Assembly (NCBI GenBank): GCA_046347625.1 | Contig: JAXMFU010000002.1 | Location: 1,054,001-1,118,000 of the forward strand | From: CAIMUS01 sp046347625 | GTDB lineage: Bacteria; Pseudomonadota; Gammaproteobacteria; Competibacterales; Competibacteraceae | Direction: 5' to 3' | Length of the DNA stretch: 64,000 nucleotides | Shown here: positions 37,069-44,515 of the stretch, one piece after another | How the letters are laid out: each line of letters begins with the position of its first letter | Numbering within the stretch: the stretch's first letter is position 1 | Translations under genes and position numbers: made by a program | The notes under the pieces: generated by a model | The model's database searches: none | What the model was told of the DNA's origin: nothing | What the model saw: only the letters and a program-made list of their open reading frames with translations

Positions 37069-37152
37069 AAGGTGGGCTGTGCCCACCCTACCGGATTCAT
37101 GGTATTATAGAAGGTGGGCTGTGCCCACCCTACCGGATTCATGGTATTATAG
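37069..37152 (+). repeat. Exact 42-base tandem duplication upstream of hicB
   Basis: Bases 37069-37110 and 37111-37152 are identical. Each copy holds a GGTGGGCTGTGCCCACC hairpin of the GTAGGGTGGGC family plus CGGATTCATGGTATTATAG. The second copy ends at the AGGAG site that starts hicB. The duplication puts a hairpin pair and two TATTAT boxes before the toxin-antitoxin pair. Confidence 0.85.
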
Positions 37153-37160
37153 GAGGAGTT

Positions 37161-37352
37161 ATGAGCACCAAGATGACTATGATTTATTGGAAATCAGATA
37201 AATTTTGGTTAGGCAAGTTGCTCGAGCATCCGGAAATAATGACACAAGGAGAAACTTTGGAGGAGTTGGAAGAGAACATTAAGGATGCCTATCTTATGAT
37301 GACTATGGAAGATGTGCCGGAAGAGTACAAAACTAAAGAAATTTCTTTATGA
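37161..37352 (+). CDS. hicB: HicB-family antitoxin
   Basis: A 63-residue antitoxin of the HicAB type: degenerate RNase H-like fold with MIYWKSDKFWLGKLLEHPEI and the EELEENIKDAYLM helix. AGGAGGAG stands just upstream. The gene overlaps hicA by ATGA. It is the short HicB form without a visible C-terminal DNA-binding domain. Confidence 0.78.
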   Translation: MSTKMTMIYWKSDKFWLGKLLEHPEIMTQGETLEELEENIKDAYLMMTMEDVPEEYKTKEISL

Positions 37353-37528
37353 AAAGGAAAGAGTTTATTCAACAACTCTTGGAAAACGGATGTGTTTTAC
37401 TTAGGCATGGTGCACGGCATGATGTATATCTGAATCCGGCTACCGGTAACAAGCAACCTGTGCCCAGGCATACAGAAATCGATGATAAATTAGTTAAACA
37501 TATCAAAAAGCACCTGGGCTTGAATTAG
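37349..37528 (+). CDS. hicA: HicA-family toxin
   Basis: A 59-residue HicA mRNA interferase with the double-stranded RNA-binding-like fold. It reads MKRKEFIQQLLENGCVLLRH, then GARHDVYLNPATG and VPRHTEIDDKLVKHIKKHLGL; the histidine in the RHGARHD region is the presumed catalytic residue. It overlaps the hicB stop by 4 bases. The toxin cleaves mRNA when free of HicB. The start lies within the hicB end. Confidence 0.82.
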   Translation: MKRKEFIQQLLENGCVLLRHGARHDVYLNPATGNKQPVPRHTEIDDKLVKHIKKHLGLN

Positions 37529-37627
37529 ATGTAACAACTATGGCTGATCTTTTGCAAAAGCTGAAAGGATAAAGTTGGTTAGACCCAAATGATCGAATAA
37601 TTTAAATAGATATATAGAGATTTTACC

Positions 37628-38467
37628 ATGTTTAATTTAGACAAAGAATGTCAGGACCTTTTAAGTGAACTTCAAAGACGCATGGGCCGGAATCTTATGG
37701 GTTTTCAACAAATTGAAACAGCCTTCAAGATCCTTCTTCCAAATATGCATATTGCAGGAACCCAGGAAGCTGCCGGTTCAAAACATCAGATAAACCAAAT
37801 GACTTTGGGAGGTCTCAAGGGGAAGTACTTAAGCTGTCTGAACATTGAGTCTGAGTCCCCTTCAGTTGAAGGCTCTGTTATCCAGGAGTTTTATGAAACG
37901 AACCTTAAAAAACTTGTCGACTCCCGTAACCAACTTGTTCACAAATTCTTTCATATCCCTGGCATCGATACGCTTAGTAAAGAAGGTCTTGAAAACGGTC
38001 TTCGTTATCTGGATCAACAGTTCTATGAAGCAATGACTTTTTATAAAGAAGATATTGCGCCACAATTGCTTTTTTGGTTGTGGAAATACAGCGAGAACAA
38101 TCCTCATATTGCTGAGGAAATACAACCATTATGTAAACTACTTGACAGTTTCTTGGAGAAAGCGTGCACTATTAAAGTGTACGACAGGGACTACATAGAA
38201 ATTATCAACCTGCTTAAATTAGCCGAACATAACACTCCGAAAATAGAGAGCATGACATCCCTCGCCCGAGCTGGTAAATTCATAAAGACTAAGGCTCCCG
38301 AGTTCAACCCAAAGCAATATGGACAAAAAACTTTGAAAGCTATTTTGCTTGCCACGGGTATGTTCGAGATTCGTGAATTAGTCCATAAAAATGGAAAAAC
38401 AGTCTTATACAGAACAAAACCATCATCAAAAAATTCTGAATATTATGTGTTTCCCAAGGAAACATAG
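37628..38467 (+). CDS. Putative HEPN-like / OST-HTH(LOTUS)-like protein
   Basis: A 279-residue protein of AT-rich composition. The central helical region has R100-NQLV-H105, an Rx4H motif placed as in HEPN RNases (LVDSRNQLVHKFFH), surrounded by predicted helices. The C-terminus (about 209-264) resembles an OST-HTH/LOTUS RNA-binding domain (SLARAGKFIKTKAPEFNPKQ then YGQKTLKAILLATGMFEIRE). Both assignments are by eye. The layout would suit an RNA-targeting defence or toxin protein. It stands between hicBA and a broken hicB, and its translation start site is not supported by a strong ribosome binding site. Confidence 0.55.
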   Translation: MFNLDKECQDLLSELQRRMGRNLMGFQQIETAFKILLPNMHIAGTQEAAGSKHQINQMTLGGLKGKYLSCLNIESESPSVEGSVIQEFYETNLKKLVDSRNQLVHKFFHIPGIDTLSKEGLENGLRYLDQQFYEAMTFYKEDIAPQLLFWLWKYSENNPHIAEEIQPLCKLLDSFLEKACTIKVYDRDYIEIINLLKLAEHNTPKIESMTSLARAGKFIKTKAPEFNPKQYGQKTLKAILLATGMFEIRELVHKNGKTVLYRTKPSSKNSEYYVFPKET

Positions 38468-38491
38468 GGCCCGTAAACTTTTGAGCTTAAT

Positions 38492-38721
38492 ATGGTTATG
38501 ATCGATCTGCAATATTCACTTATCATCGAAGCCACTACTCTCCCGAATTAGAAGGATTTACCGGAATAGGGCATTCTATTGAAGATTGCCTTTATAAAGC
38601 TAAATGGGGCATGATCGAACATATTGATCTATTAAAGGAACAGAATCTACCTATTCCTCCGGTTAATCCTGATCCTAAAATTATTATTCAAAATGAAAGT
38701 AGTGTATCAGTTGCGGCATAA
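38492..38721 (+). pseudogene. Frameshifted hicB-like gene
   Basis: The first frame reads MVMIDLQYSLIIEATT, then hits a stop at TAG. A second frame continues the HicB pattern: YSPELEGFTGIGHSIEDCLY, then KAKWGMIEHIDLLKEQNLPIPP and ends TAA at 38719-38721. The typical stretch joining the two is missing, so a small deletion has broken the frame. No hicA follows, so it is an orphan antitoxin remnant. Confidence 0.65.
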
Positions 38722-38781
38722 TGGCCAACTGATGCCCTGCAACGAACAATCGTTTCACCGCTGAACTTGGATCAAAAAACA

Positions 38782-38819
38782 AAAAGCCAGAAGAGCTACC
38801 ATGCTCTTCTGGCTTTTTT
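38782..38819 (+). terminator. Strong intrinsic terminator
   Basis: A perfect 15-base stem (AAAAGCCAGAAGAGC, loop TACCAT) is followed by TTTTTT. A-rich sequence precedes it, so it can work in both directions. It closes the island downstream of the hicB remnant. Confidence 0.9.
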
Positions 38820-38912
38820 CATTTTAAAAAATGGCTGTTGAAATCAAACTGACGTAGCTTAATACTTCATGCTACCGTAAATGGCCGGAATTAATTTATT
38901 AATTCAATGCGC

Positions 38913-39245
38913 TCAGGAAATCTCTTTAAAAGGATCTGCTTCATCCAGCCGCGGAATCACTCGACGCTGCAGGGAACCCTGCCGGTTCTCACCGAAATCT
39001 TCATCCACGCCGTGAATGACCAGGCGCGCCCAGACGGCAGCGATGAACCACATCACAATCCCTAACCCTAGCAGGAACGCCTGCGAGCCTTCCCACCCTC
39101 CCAAGGTGCCGCCCATCAGGCCATAAATGATACTGACGATACTGGCCAACCAGAATACGCCGATAGGACCGGCGGTGCAGGTGGCGCAACCATAACGGGT
39201 AACGGCGGCAGGTGGGACCAGCCAGGCAACGGTGTTTCGATTCAT
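38913..39245 (-). CDS. Small membrane protein of unknown function
   Basis: A 110-residue protein with probably two membrane helices (about 25-43 and 54-74), a Cys-rich N-terminal stretch (YGCATCTAGPIG) and a charged C-terminal tail (RVIPRLDEADPFKEIS). It is not a known family to me. CATC is not a CXXCH heme site; the Cys pair might bind a metal or form a disulfide. It is isolated between the terminator and suhB. Confidence 0.55.
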   Translation of the reverse strand: MNRNTVAWLVPPAAVTRYGCATCTAGPIGVFWLASIVSIIYGLMGGTLGGWEGSQAFLLGLGIVMWFIAAVWARLVIHGVDEDFGENRQGSLQRRVIPRLDEADPFKEIS

Positions 39246-39426
39246 CGGGACTCCTCGGAGACTTAGTTAAATCATAAGAAAAACTAATAATTCATTGGTA
39301 ATGCTATATGCTTTGATAATAGTAATAGCATGAATCTTTTTTGTAAATCAATATTTCTACAGATATCTTTGGCATAGACTGCATAGTTCTGTACACAAGT
39401 GATACAAGGCAGACAGGATAAGCCGC

Positions 39427-40230
39427 TCAACGGGCCAGATCGGGCGTCAGATGGGGCTGGATATTCTGAAGTAAGGCTTTGAATATCTTGGCATTGCCGG
39501 TCACGATATTACCGGTCTGAAGGAACTCGTAACCGCCGCCGAAATCACCGACCAGGCCGCCGGCCTCCTGGATCAGCAGCACACCAGCGGCCATATCCCA
39601 GGCATTGAGTCCCAACTCCCAGAAACCATCCAGCCGGCCACAGGCCACGTAAGCGAGATCGAGTGCCGCCGAACCGGCCCGGCGGATTTCGCTGCACTGG
39701 GTGAAAATGCCGCCGAACATGCCAAGATAGGCAGGGATATGCTGCGGATAACGAATCGGAAAGCCGGTGCCCAGCAAGGCCGCATCCAGGCCGGCGACAG
39801 CCCTGACGCGGATACGCCGATCGTTCAGTTGGGCGCCACGACCCCGGCTGGCCGTAAACAATTCCTGCCGGATCGGATCGTACACCACGGCGGTTTCCAG
39901 ACGGCCTTTTTCCTGAAAGGCAATGGAAACCGCAAAATGGGGTAGCCCGTGCAGATAATTGGTGGTACCGTCCAGCGGGTCGATAATCCAGCGGTAATCC
40001 GCATCGGCACCGATAGAGTGACCGCTTTCCTCGGCTAAAATGGAATGATTCGGGTAGATCTTGCGCAGGGTCATGATAATTTCCTGCTCTGCCTGGATAT
40101 CGGCCTCGCTGACGAAGTCGTTGTAACGCTTGGTATTGACAGTCAGCCGGTCGAGCCGCTCGAAGTAGCGTAAAAGAATCTTCCCCGCGCTGAGGGCCGC
40201 CCGTTTGGCAATGGTAAGTGTCGGATGCAT
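39427..40230 (-). CDS. suhB: Inositol-1-monophosphatase
   Basis: A 267-residue metal-dependent phosphatase. The start is set at MHPTLTIAKRAALSAGKILL, 10 codons after the open frame begins, matching known SuhB. The metal motif is WIIDPLDGTTNYLHG and the second GAWDMAAGVLLIQEAGG (partly quoted). In E. coli SuhB also aids rRNA transcription antitermination. trmJ runs divergently 78 bases away, a conserved neighbourhood. Confidence 0.95.
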   Translation of the reverse strand: MHPTLTIAKRAALSAGKILLRYFERLDRLTVNTKRYNDFVSEADIQAEQEIIMTLRKIYPNHSILAEESGHSIGADADYRWIIDPLDGTTNYLHGLPHFAVSIAFQEKGRLETAVVYDPIRQELFTASRGRGAQLNDRRIRVRAVAGLDAALLGTGFPIRYPQHIPAYLGMFGGIFTQCSEIRRAGSAALDLAYVACGRLDGFWELGLNAWDMAAGVLLIQEAGGLVGDFGGGYEFLQTGNIVTGNAKIFKALLQNIQPHLTPDLAR

Positions 40231-40308
40231 GATGTCCTGTCGGCCTGTGAAAAACGGCAAGTAATCCTCGATGTGAAGATAAAATTCTAGCAGAATTCAC
40301 TGATCCCG

Positions 40309-41031
40309 ATGAACTTTGCGAATGTCCGCATGGTCCTGGTGGGGACTACCCATCCCGGCAATATCGGTGCCGCCGCCCGGGCGATGAAGAACCTGGGATT
40401 GTACCGGCTGGTGCTGGTCAGTCCCCTGCTGTTCCCGCATGCCGAGGCGACGGCCCGGGCCGCCGGGGCGGACGATGTGTTGGCGGCGGCCCAGGTGGTC
40501 GATAGCCTGGATCAGGCATTAAGCGGGTGCCGGCTGGCGTTGGGTATCTCGGCCCGTCGCCGCGGTATCGCCGGTCCCGAACTCGATCCCCGGCAATGTG
40601 CCGCCCAGGTGGCCGGATACAGCTTGCAGACCGAGGTCGCGCTGGTGTTCGGGCGGGAAAGCTCCGGGTTGAACAACGACGAGATGGACCGTTGCCATTT
40701 TCTGGTGCGCATTCCGACCGACCCGGAGTTCGGCTCGCTGAATCTGGCGGTTGCGGTCGCTATCATCGCCTACGAACTGCGATTGGCCGCTCCGGTCGGA
40801 AGTGAGGCGGATGCAACTGGACCGTGCCGACCTCCAGCCACGGCTGAAGAGATGGCTCACTTTTACGAGCATTTGCAACAGGTTCTATTGGCGACGGGGT
40901 TTCTGAATCCGGCCAATCCCCGGCAGTTGATGCGACGCCTGCGACGGTTGTTCAATCGGGCACAACCTGATCGGAACGAGGTCAATATTTTGCGCGGTAT
41001 CCTTGCCTCTATTCAGGCATACCGGTCTTAG
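40309..41031 (+). CDS. trmJ: tRNA (cytidine/uridine-2'-O-)-methyltransferase TrmJ
   Basis: SPOUT methyltransferase that 2'-O-methylates position 32 of tRNAs. The 240-residue sequence has GTTHPGNIGAAARAMKNLG at the N-terminus, GRESSGLNNDEMDRC and the DPEFGSLNLAVAVAIIAYEL knot region. It lies next to suhB and before cysE, as in other gammaproteobacteria where trmJ opens the cysE-isc region. Confidence 0.95.
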   Translation: MNFANVRMVLVGTTHPGNIGAAARAMKNLGLYRLVLVSPLLFPHAEATARAAGADDVLAAAQVVDSLDQALSGCRLALGISARRRGIAGPELDPRQCAAQVAGYSLQTEVALVFGRESSGLNNDEMDRCHFLVRIPTDPEFGSLNLAVAVAIIAYELRLAAPVGSEADATGPCRPPATAEEMAHFYEHLQQVLLATGFLNPANPRQLMRRLRRLFNRAQPDRNEVNILRGILASIQAYRS

Positions 41032-41054
41032 CACCGAGCGGCTGGAGTCACGCT

Positions 41055-41128
41055 GTCGGGTTACGGCGCGCCGGCCTGTTCCTGCGGGCTCCCACGGTTC
41101 GGTGGTCAGCGCGCCTAACTCGACCTAC
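41055..41128 (-). repeat. Palindromic repeat (GTAGGTCGAGTTAGGCGCGC family)
   Basis: On the minus strand it starts GTAGGTCGAGTTAGGCGCGC and ends with GGCGCGCCGTAACCCGAC. It is the same family as 16569-16643 in the opposite orientation. It lies between trmJ and cysE. Confidence 0.65.
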
Positions 41129-41255
41129 CGGTATCGGGCGGGCAGTCCTGGTCGGGAGTCTGCTGAATTCTTGATATAATCACTCTGAAATACGCCGGAG
41201 CGGTGTCGGCTCTGAGCCTGGCGCCGGTAACTGACAACGAAGCGGACAAAGCACT

Positions 41256-42146
41256 ATGTGGCAGCCTCTACAGGATGATAATTCCCCGGGATCGAGCACG
41301 GACACCGCCGAGCGGCGCCAGCGGTCCCGTTTATGGCAACGCTTGTGTGAAGATATTTACTGCGTATTCGAGCGCGATCCGGCGGCACGCACGGTATTCG
41401 AGATATTGACCTGTTACCCCGGCATCCATGCGATCATGCTGCATAGGCTCAATCACCGTCTCTGGAACTGGGGATTGAAGTGGTTGGCCCGCTTTCTTTC
41501 GTCTATTGCCCGCTGGTTGACCGGAATCGAGATTCATCCGGGCGCTGTCATCGGCCGGCGTTTTTTTATCGATCATGGCATGGGTGTGGTGATTGGCGAG
41601 ACCGCCGTAATCGGGGACGATTGCACGCTGTATCACGGGGTAACCCTGGGCGGCACCAGTTGGCAGAAAGGCAAGCGCCATCCCACCTTGGGTAATAATG
41701 TGGTGATCGGTGCGGGCGCCAAGGTCTTGGGTCCTATCCGGGTCAACGACGGCGCTCGGATCGGCTCCAATACTGTCGTCCTCAAGGAGGTGCCGGCCGA
41801 CGCGACCGTCGTAGGTGTACCCGGACGGATGGTGACGCGGGAGGCCGATAAAAATTGGGTTCATGCCGAGATTGTCCGTAAGCTTGGCTTCGATGCTTAT
41901 GGCACTCCTCCTGACATGCCCGATCCGGAAGCTTATGCCATTAACCACATGCTGGATCATATCCATCTATTGAATTGCAAGCTCATCGAAATGGGTCGAT
42001 CCATGCAGGCCGCCGGGATCGATCCCGGACCGCTGCAATTGCCCGAGTTGACCCCGTGCGCCATCAAGTCGGCGTCTTATCAGAATGGCAAGGAGTCGGA
42101 TTCCGAAGAGACGCCCATGGAGCAAGAAACCGAGCAGGTGGCTTGA
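41256..42146 (+). CDS. cysE: Serine O-acetyltransferase
   Basis: CysE/EpsC acetylates serine for cysteine synthesis. The 296-residue hexapeptide-repeat protein has an N-terminal helical region (about 1-90), the left-handed beta-helix with IEIHPGAVIGRRFFIDHGMG and GVTLGGTSWQKGKRHPTLG, and a long C-terminal tail with DHIHLLNCKL. iscS follows 7 bases later; iscR, usually between them, is missing. Confidence 0.94.
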   Translation: MWQPLQDDNSPGSSTDTAERRQRSRLWQRLCEDIYCVFERDPAARTVFEILTCYPGIHAIMLHRLNHRLWNWGLKWLARFLSSIARWLTGIEIHPGAVIGRRFFIDHGMGVVIGETAVIGDDCTLYHGVTLGGTSWQKGKRHPTLGNNVVIGAGAKVLGPIRVNDGARIGSNTVVLKEVPADATVVGVPGRMVTREADKNWVHAEIVRKLGFDAYGTPPDMPDPEAYAINHMLDHIHLLNCKLIEMGRSMQAAGIDPGPLQLPELTPCAIKSASYQNGKESDSEETPMEQETEQVA

Positions 42147-42153
42147 TTTTTCC

Positions 42154-43320
42154 ATGCGGCCCCCTATCTATCTGGATTATGCAGCGACTACTCCGGTCGA
42201 TTCCCGAGTGGCGGAGGCGATGTGCCGCTATCTCACTCGAGACGGGGTATTCGGTAATCCTTCGTCCGGCCATGGCTTTGGACGAGCCGCCGCGCAGGCG
42301 GTGGAAACGGCGCGCGCTCAGGTGGCGTCCCTGGTCAATGCCGATCCCGACGAGATTATCTGGACCTCCGGAGCGACCGAATCGAATAATCTGGCGCTCA
42401 AGGGGGCGGCTTATTATTACGCGAAAAAAGGCCGTCATCTGATCACCTGCAAGACCGAACATAAAGCGGTCCTGGACCCTTGCCGGCAACTGGAGCGGGA
42501 AGGCTGGCAGGTGAGCTATCTGGAGCCGGAGCCGACGGGTCTGGTGAACCTCGGTCATCTGACCGCCGCCTTGCGGCCGGATACCGTATTGGTATCGCTG
42601 CTGCAGGTGAACAACGAAACCGGCGTCGTCCAGGATGTGGCGGCGATTGGTCAACTGACCCGCGAACGGGGTGTACTGCTACATGTGGATGCGGCACAGA
42701 GTGCCGGCAAACTGCCCATCGACCTGGCGACGTTACCGGTAGACCTGATGAGTTTCAGTGCCCATAAAGTGTACGGTCCCAAGGGGATAGGTGCCCTGTA
42801 TGTGCGCCGCCGCCCCAAGGTACGGCTGACGGCGCAACTGCATGGTGGCGGTCAGGAACACGGACTGCGCGCCGGTACCCTGGCCACGCATCAGATCGTT
42901 GGGATGGGTGCGGCGTTTGCCATCGCCCAGGCGGAAATAAAGGCTGAGACGGCGCGCGTGCTGGCGCTGCGGGAGCGACTATGGCAGGGTATCCGGGCGC
43001 TGCAGGCGGTATATCTGAACGGCGATTCGCAGCAACGGGTGGCCGGTATTCTGAATGTCAGTTTCGATGGTATGGATGGTGAAGCGCTGCGCGCAGCCAT
43101 CCGGGAGATTGCCGTTTCCTCGGGTTCGGCCTGTACCGCGGCGTTGGCGGAGCCCTCTCATGTGCTGCTGGCGCTGGGGCGGAGCAAAGCGCTGGCGCGG
43201 TGTGCGCTGCGGTTCAGCCTGGGCCGGTTCACGACTCTGGATGAAATCGATTATACGGTCGACCGAGTGCAGGCCGCCGTGGCTCGGTTGCGGGAACTAT
43301 CGCCCGTGTGGAAAGGCTAA
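42154..43320 (+). CDS. iscS: Cysteine desulfurase IscS
   Basis: PLP enzyme that takes sulfur from cysteine for Fe-S clusters and thio-tRNAs. ATG 42154 (MRPPIYLDYAATT) matches known starts; the open frame extends into cysE. The PLP lysine is in SFSAHKVYGPKG and the active cysteine in SSGSACTA. At 388 residues it is a little shorter than E. coli IscS. The stop TAA lies in a GGCTAAA heptamer series. Neighbours are cysE and the iscU-like gene. Confidence 0.95.
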   Translation: MRPPIYLDYAATTPVDSRVAEAMCRYLTRDGVFGNPSSGHGFGRAAAQAVETARAQVASLVNADPDEIIWTSGATESNNLALKGAAYYYAKKGRHLITCKTEHKAVLDPCRQLEREGWQVSYLEPEPTGLVNLGHLTAALRPDTVLVSLLQVNNETGVVQDVAAIGQLTRERGVLLHVDAAQSAGKLPIDLATLPVDLMSFSAHKVYGPKGIGALYVRRRPKVRLTAQLHGGGQEHGLRAGTLATHQIVGMGAAFAIAQAEIKAETARVLALRERLWQGIRALQAVYLNGDSQQRVAGILNVSFDGMDGEALRAAIREIAVSSGSACTAALAEPSHVLLALGRSKALARCALRFSLGRFTTLDEIDYTVDRVQAAVARLRELSPVWKG

Positions 43321-43406
43321 AGGTTAAAGGTTGAAGATTCAAGGCTAAAGGCTAAAAGAAGTCGGCGTAGCCTGGATGAAGCGAAGCTGGCGAAGCGGAA
43401 TCCAGG
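43314..43406 (+). repeat. Heptad run at iscS stop plus REP-like unit
   Basis: From 43314 the 7-base units are GGCTAAA (containing the iscS stop), GGTTAAA, GGTTGAA, GATTCAA, GGCTAAA, GGCTAAA. A REP-like unit beginning GTAGCCTGGATGAAGCGAAG follows at 43367-43406, the same family as 25241-25279. Both sit between iscS and the iscU-like gene, so an operon would have to cross them. Confidence 0.75.
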
Positions 43407-43446
43407 TTCCTCCTAAAGCATGGGATCCATATGGGAGCAGTGACAA

Positions 43447-43833
43447 TTGACTGAGGTCGACTACAGCGATTTGGTTTGGGATCACTTCGACCATCCCCGC
43501 CATCCCGGCACACTCGATGAGTGCAGCCGCCACGTGGGAACAGGACGGGTAGACAATCCTTTCCAGGACGAGGTAATCCACGTGCAGATCGAAGTGGTTC
43601 AGGAAGTCATTACGTCGGTCCGGTTTAAGGCGCATGGTGGCGTGGCGACGTTGGCCGCCGCTTCCCTCATGACGGAATGGCTTGAAGGCAGGACACTGGC
43701 CGAAGCCGCCGCAATCGACCATCGCGCCATCGCCACAGCACTGGATTTACCGGCGGCGGCGTTGCCTGCCGCAGTATTGGCGGAAGCGGCGCTGCGAGCG
43801 GCTCTTGCCGAGTATGCCGCCAAGCAGCCTTAG
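43447..43833 (+). CDS. IscU-like protein lacking the scaffold cysteines
   Basis: The 128-residue protein aligns with IscU throughout, including YSDLVWDHFDHPRHPGTLDE, TEWLEGRTLAEAAAI and LAEAALRAALAEY. However, the three Fe-S ligand cysteines of E. coli IscU are replaced: Cys37 is Gln40, Cys63 is Gly65 and Cys106 is Ala108. Asp39 is Glu42 and His105 is Pro107. The HscA-binding LPPVK motif is LPAAA. Only C26 remains. The start is TTG with GGGAG 9 bases upstream. It cannot act as a normal scaffold and may be a regulator or structural partner of IscS. Confidence 0.8.
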   Translation: MTEVDYSDLVWDHFDHPRHPGTLDECSRHVGTGRVDNPFQDEVIHVQIEVVQEVITSVRFKAHGGVATLAAASLMTEWLEGRTLAEAAAIDHRAIATALDLPAAALPAAVLAEAALRAALAEYAAKQP

Positions 43834-43888
43834 CATCTTCGATATATTTTATTATGGGGTAAAGCGGGTTAACTCCGAGGTGGATAAA

Positions 43889-44212
43889 ATGGCGATTACC
43901 TTGACTGAGAATGCGGCCAATCGGGTCAAAACTTATCTGAACAGACGCGGCAAAGGAGAGGGCCTGCGGGTCGGCGTGCGCAAGGCCGGTTGCTCGGGCT
44001 TTGCCTATGTGATCGATTTTGCCGATTCGATAGAACCCGATGATCGAATCTTCGAGGAACGGGGCGTCAAGCTGGTAGTGAAATCCGACAGCCTGCCCTA
44101 TCTGGAGGGGAGCGAATTGGACTTTATCAAGGATGGCTTGAACGAGAGCTTCAAATTCAAGAATCCCAATGTCAAGGATCAGTGCGGTTGTGGTGAGAGT
44201 TTTAGCGTTTGA
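43889..44212 (+). CDS. iscA: Iron-sulfur cluster assembly protein IscA
   Basis: A-type Fe-S carrier of 107 residues, start ATG 43889 after a GAGG site. The three ligand cysteines are present: one in GCSGFAYVIDFAD and two in DQCGCGESF. It follows the iscU-like gene and precedes iscX. hscB, hscA and fdx, normally between iscA and iscX, are absent. Confidence 0.92.
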   Translation: MAITLTENAANRVKTYLNRRGKGEGLRVGVRKAGCSGFAYVIDFADSIEPDDRIFEERGVKLVVKSDSLPYLEGSELDFIKDGLNESFKFKNPNVKDQCGCGESFSV

Positions 44213-44250
44213 GTATTTTACTTGGCGTTAAATGTGGAGAGGTGAATGCG

Positions 44251-44451
44251 ATGAAGCTGAAATGGGAAGATTCACTGGCAATTGCTATTACTCTGGATGA
44301 TGCTCACCCCGATGTAGATCCCCGGCAGGTCGAGCTGAAACAACTACACCGCTGGGTGCGCGCCTTACGGGAGTTCGATGATACACCCGAACCTGACAAT
44401 GAAGATCTGCTGGAAGCCATTAAACAATCCTGGATCGAAGAGCGGGAATAA
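44251..44451 (+). CDS. iscX: Fe-S assembly protein IscX
   Basis: A 66-residue acidic protein (YfhJ) that binds IscS and tunes Fe-S assembly. ATG 44251 is chosen because GGAGAGG lies upstream; the frame opens earlier at 44209. The sequence KLKWEDSLAIAITLDDAHPD and RALREFDDTPEPDNEDLLEA matches IscX. A second, truncated copy of its C-terminal half is at 46790-46906. Confidence 0.9.
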   Translation: MKLKWEDSLAIAITLDDAHPDVDPRQVELKQLHRWVRALREFDDTPEPDNEDLLEAIKQSWIEERE

Positions 44452-44515
44452 ACTCGCCGGAATGCCGCCAATCTGAAAAACCACCTGCGCCCAAAACTGG
44501 GAAGGAGGCACTGCA

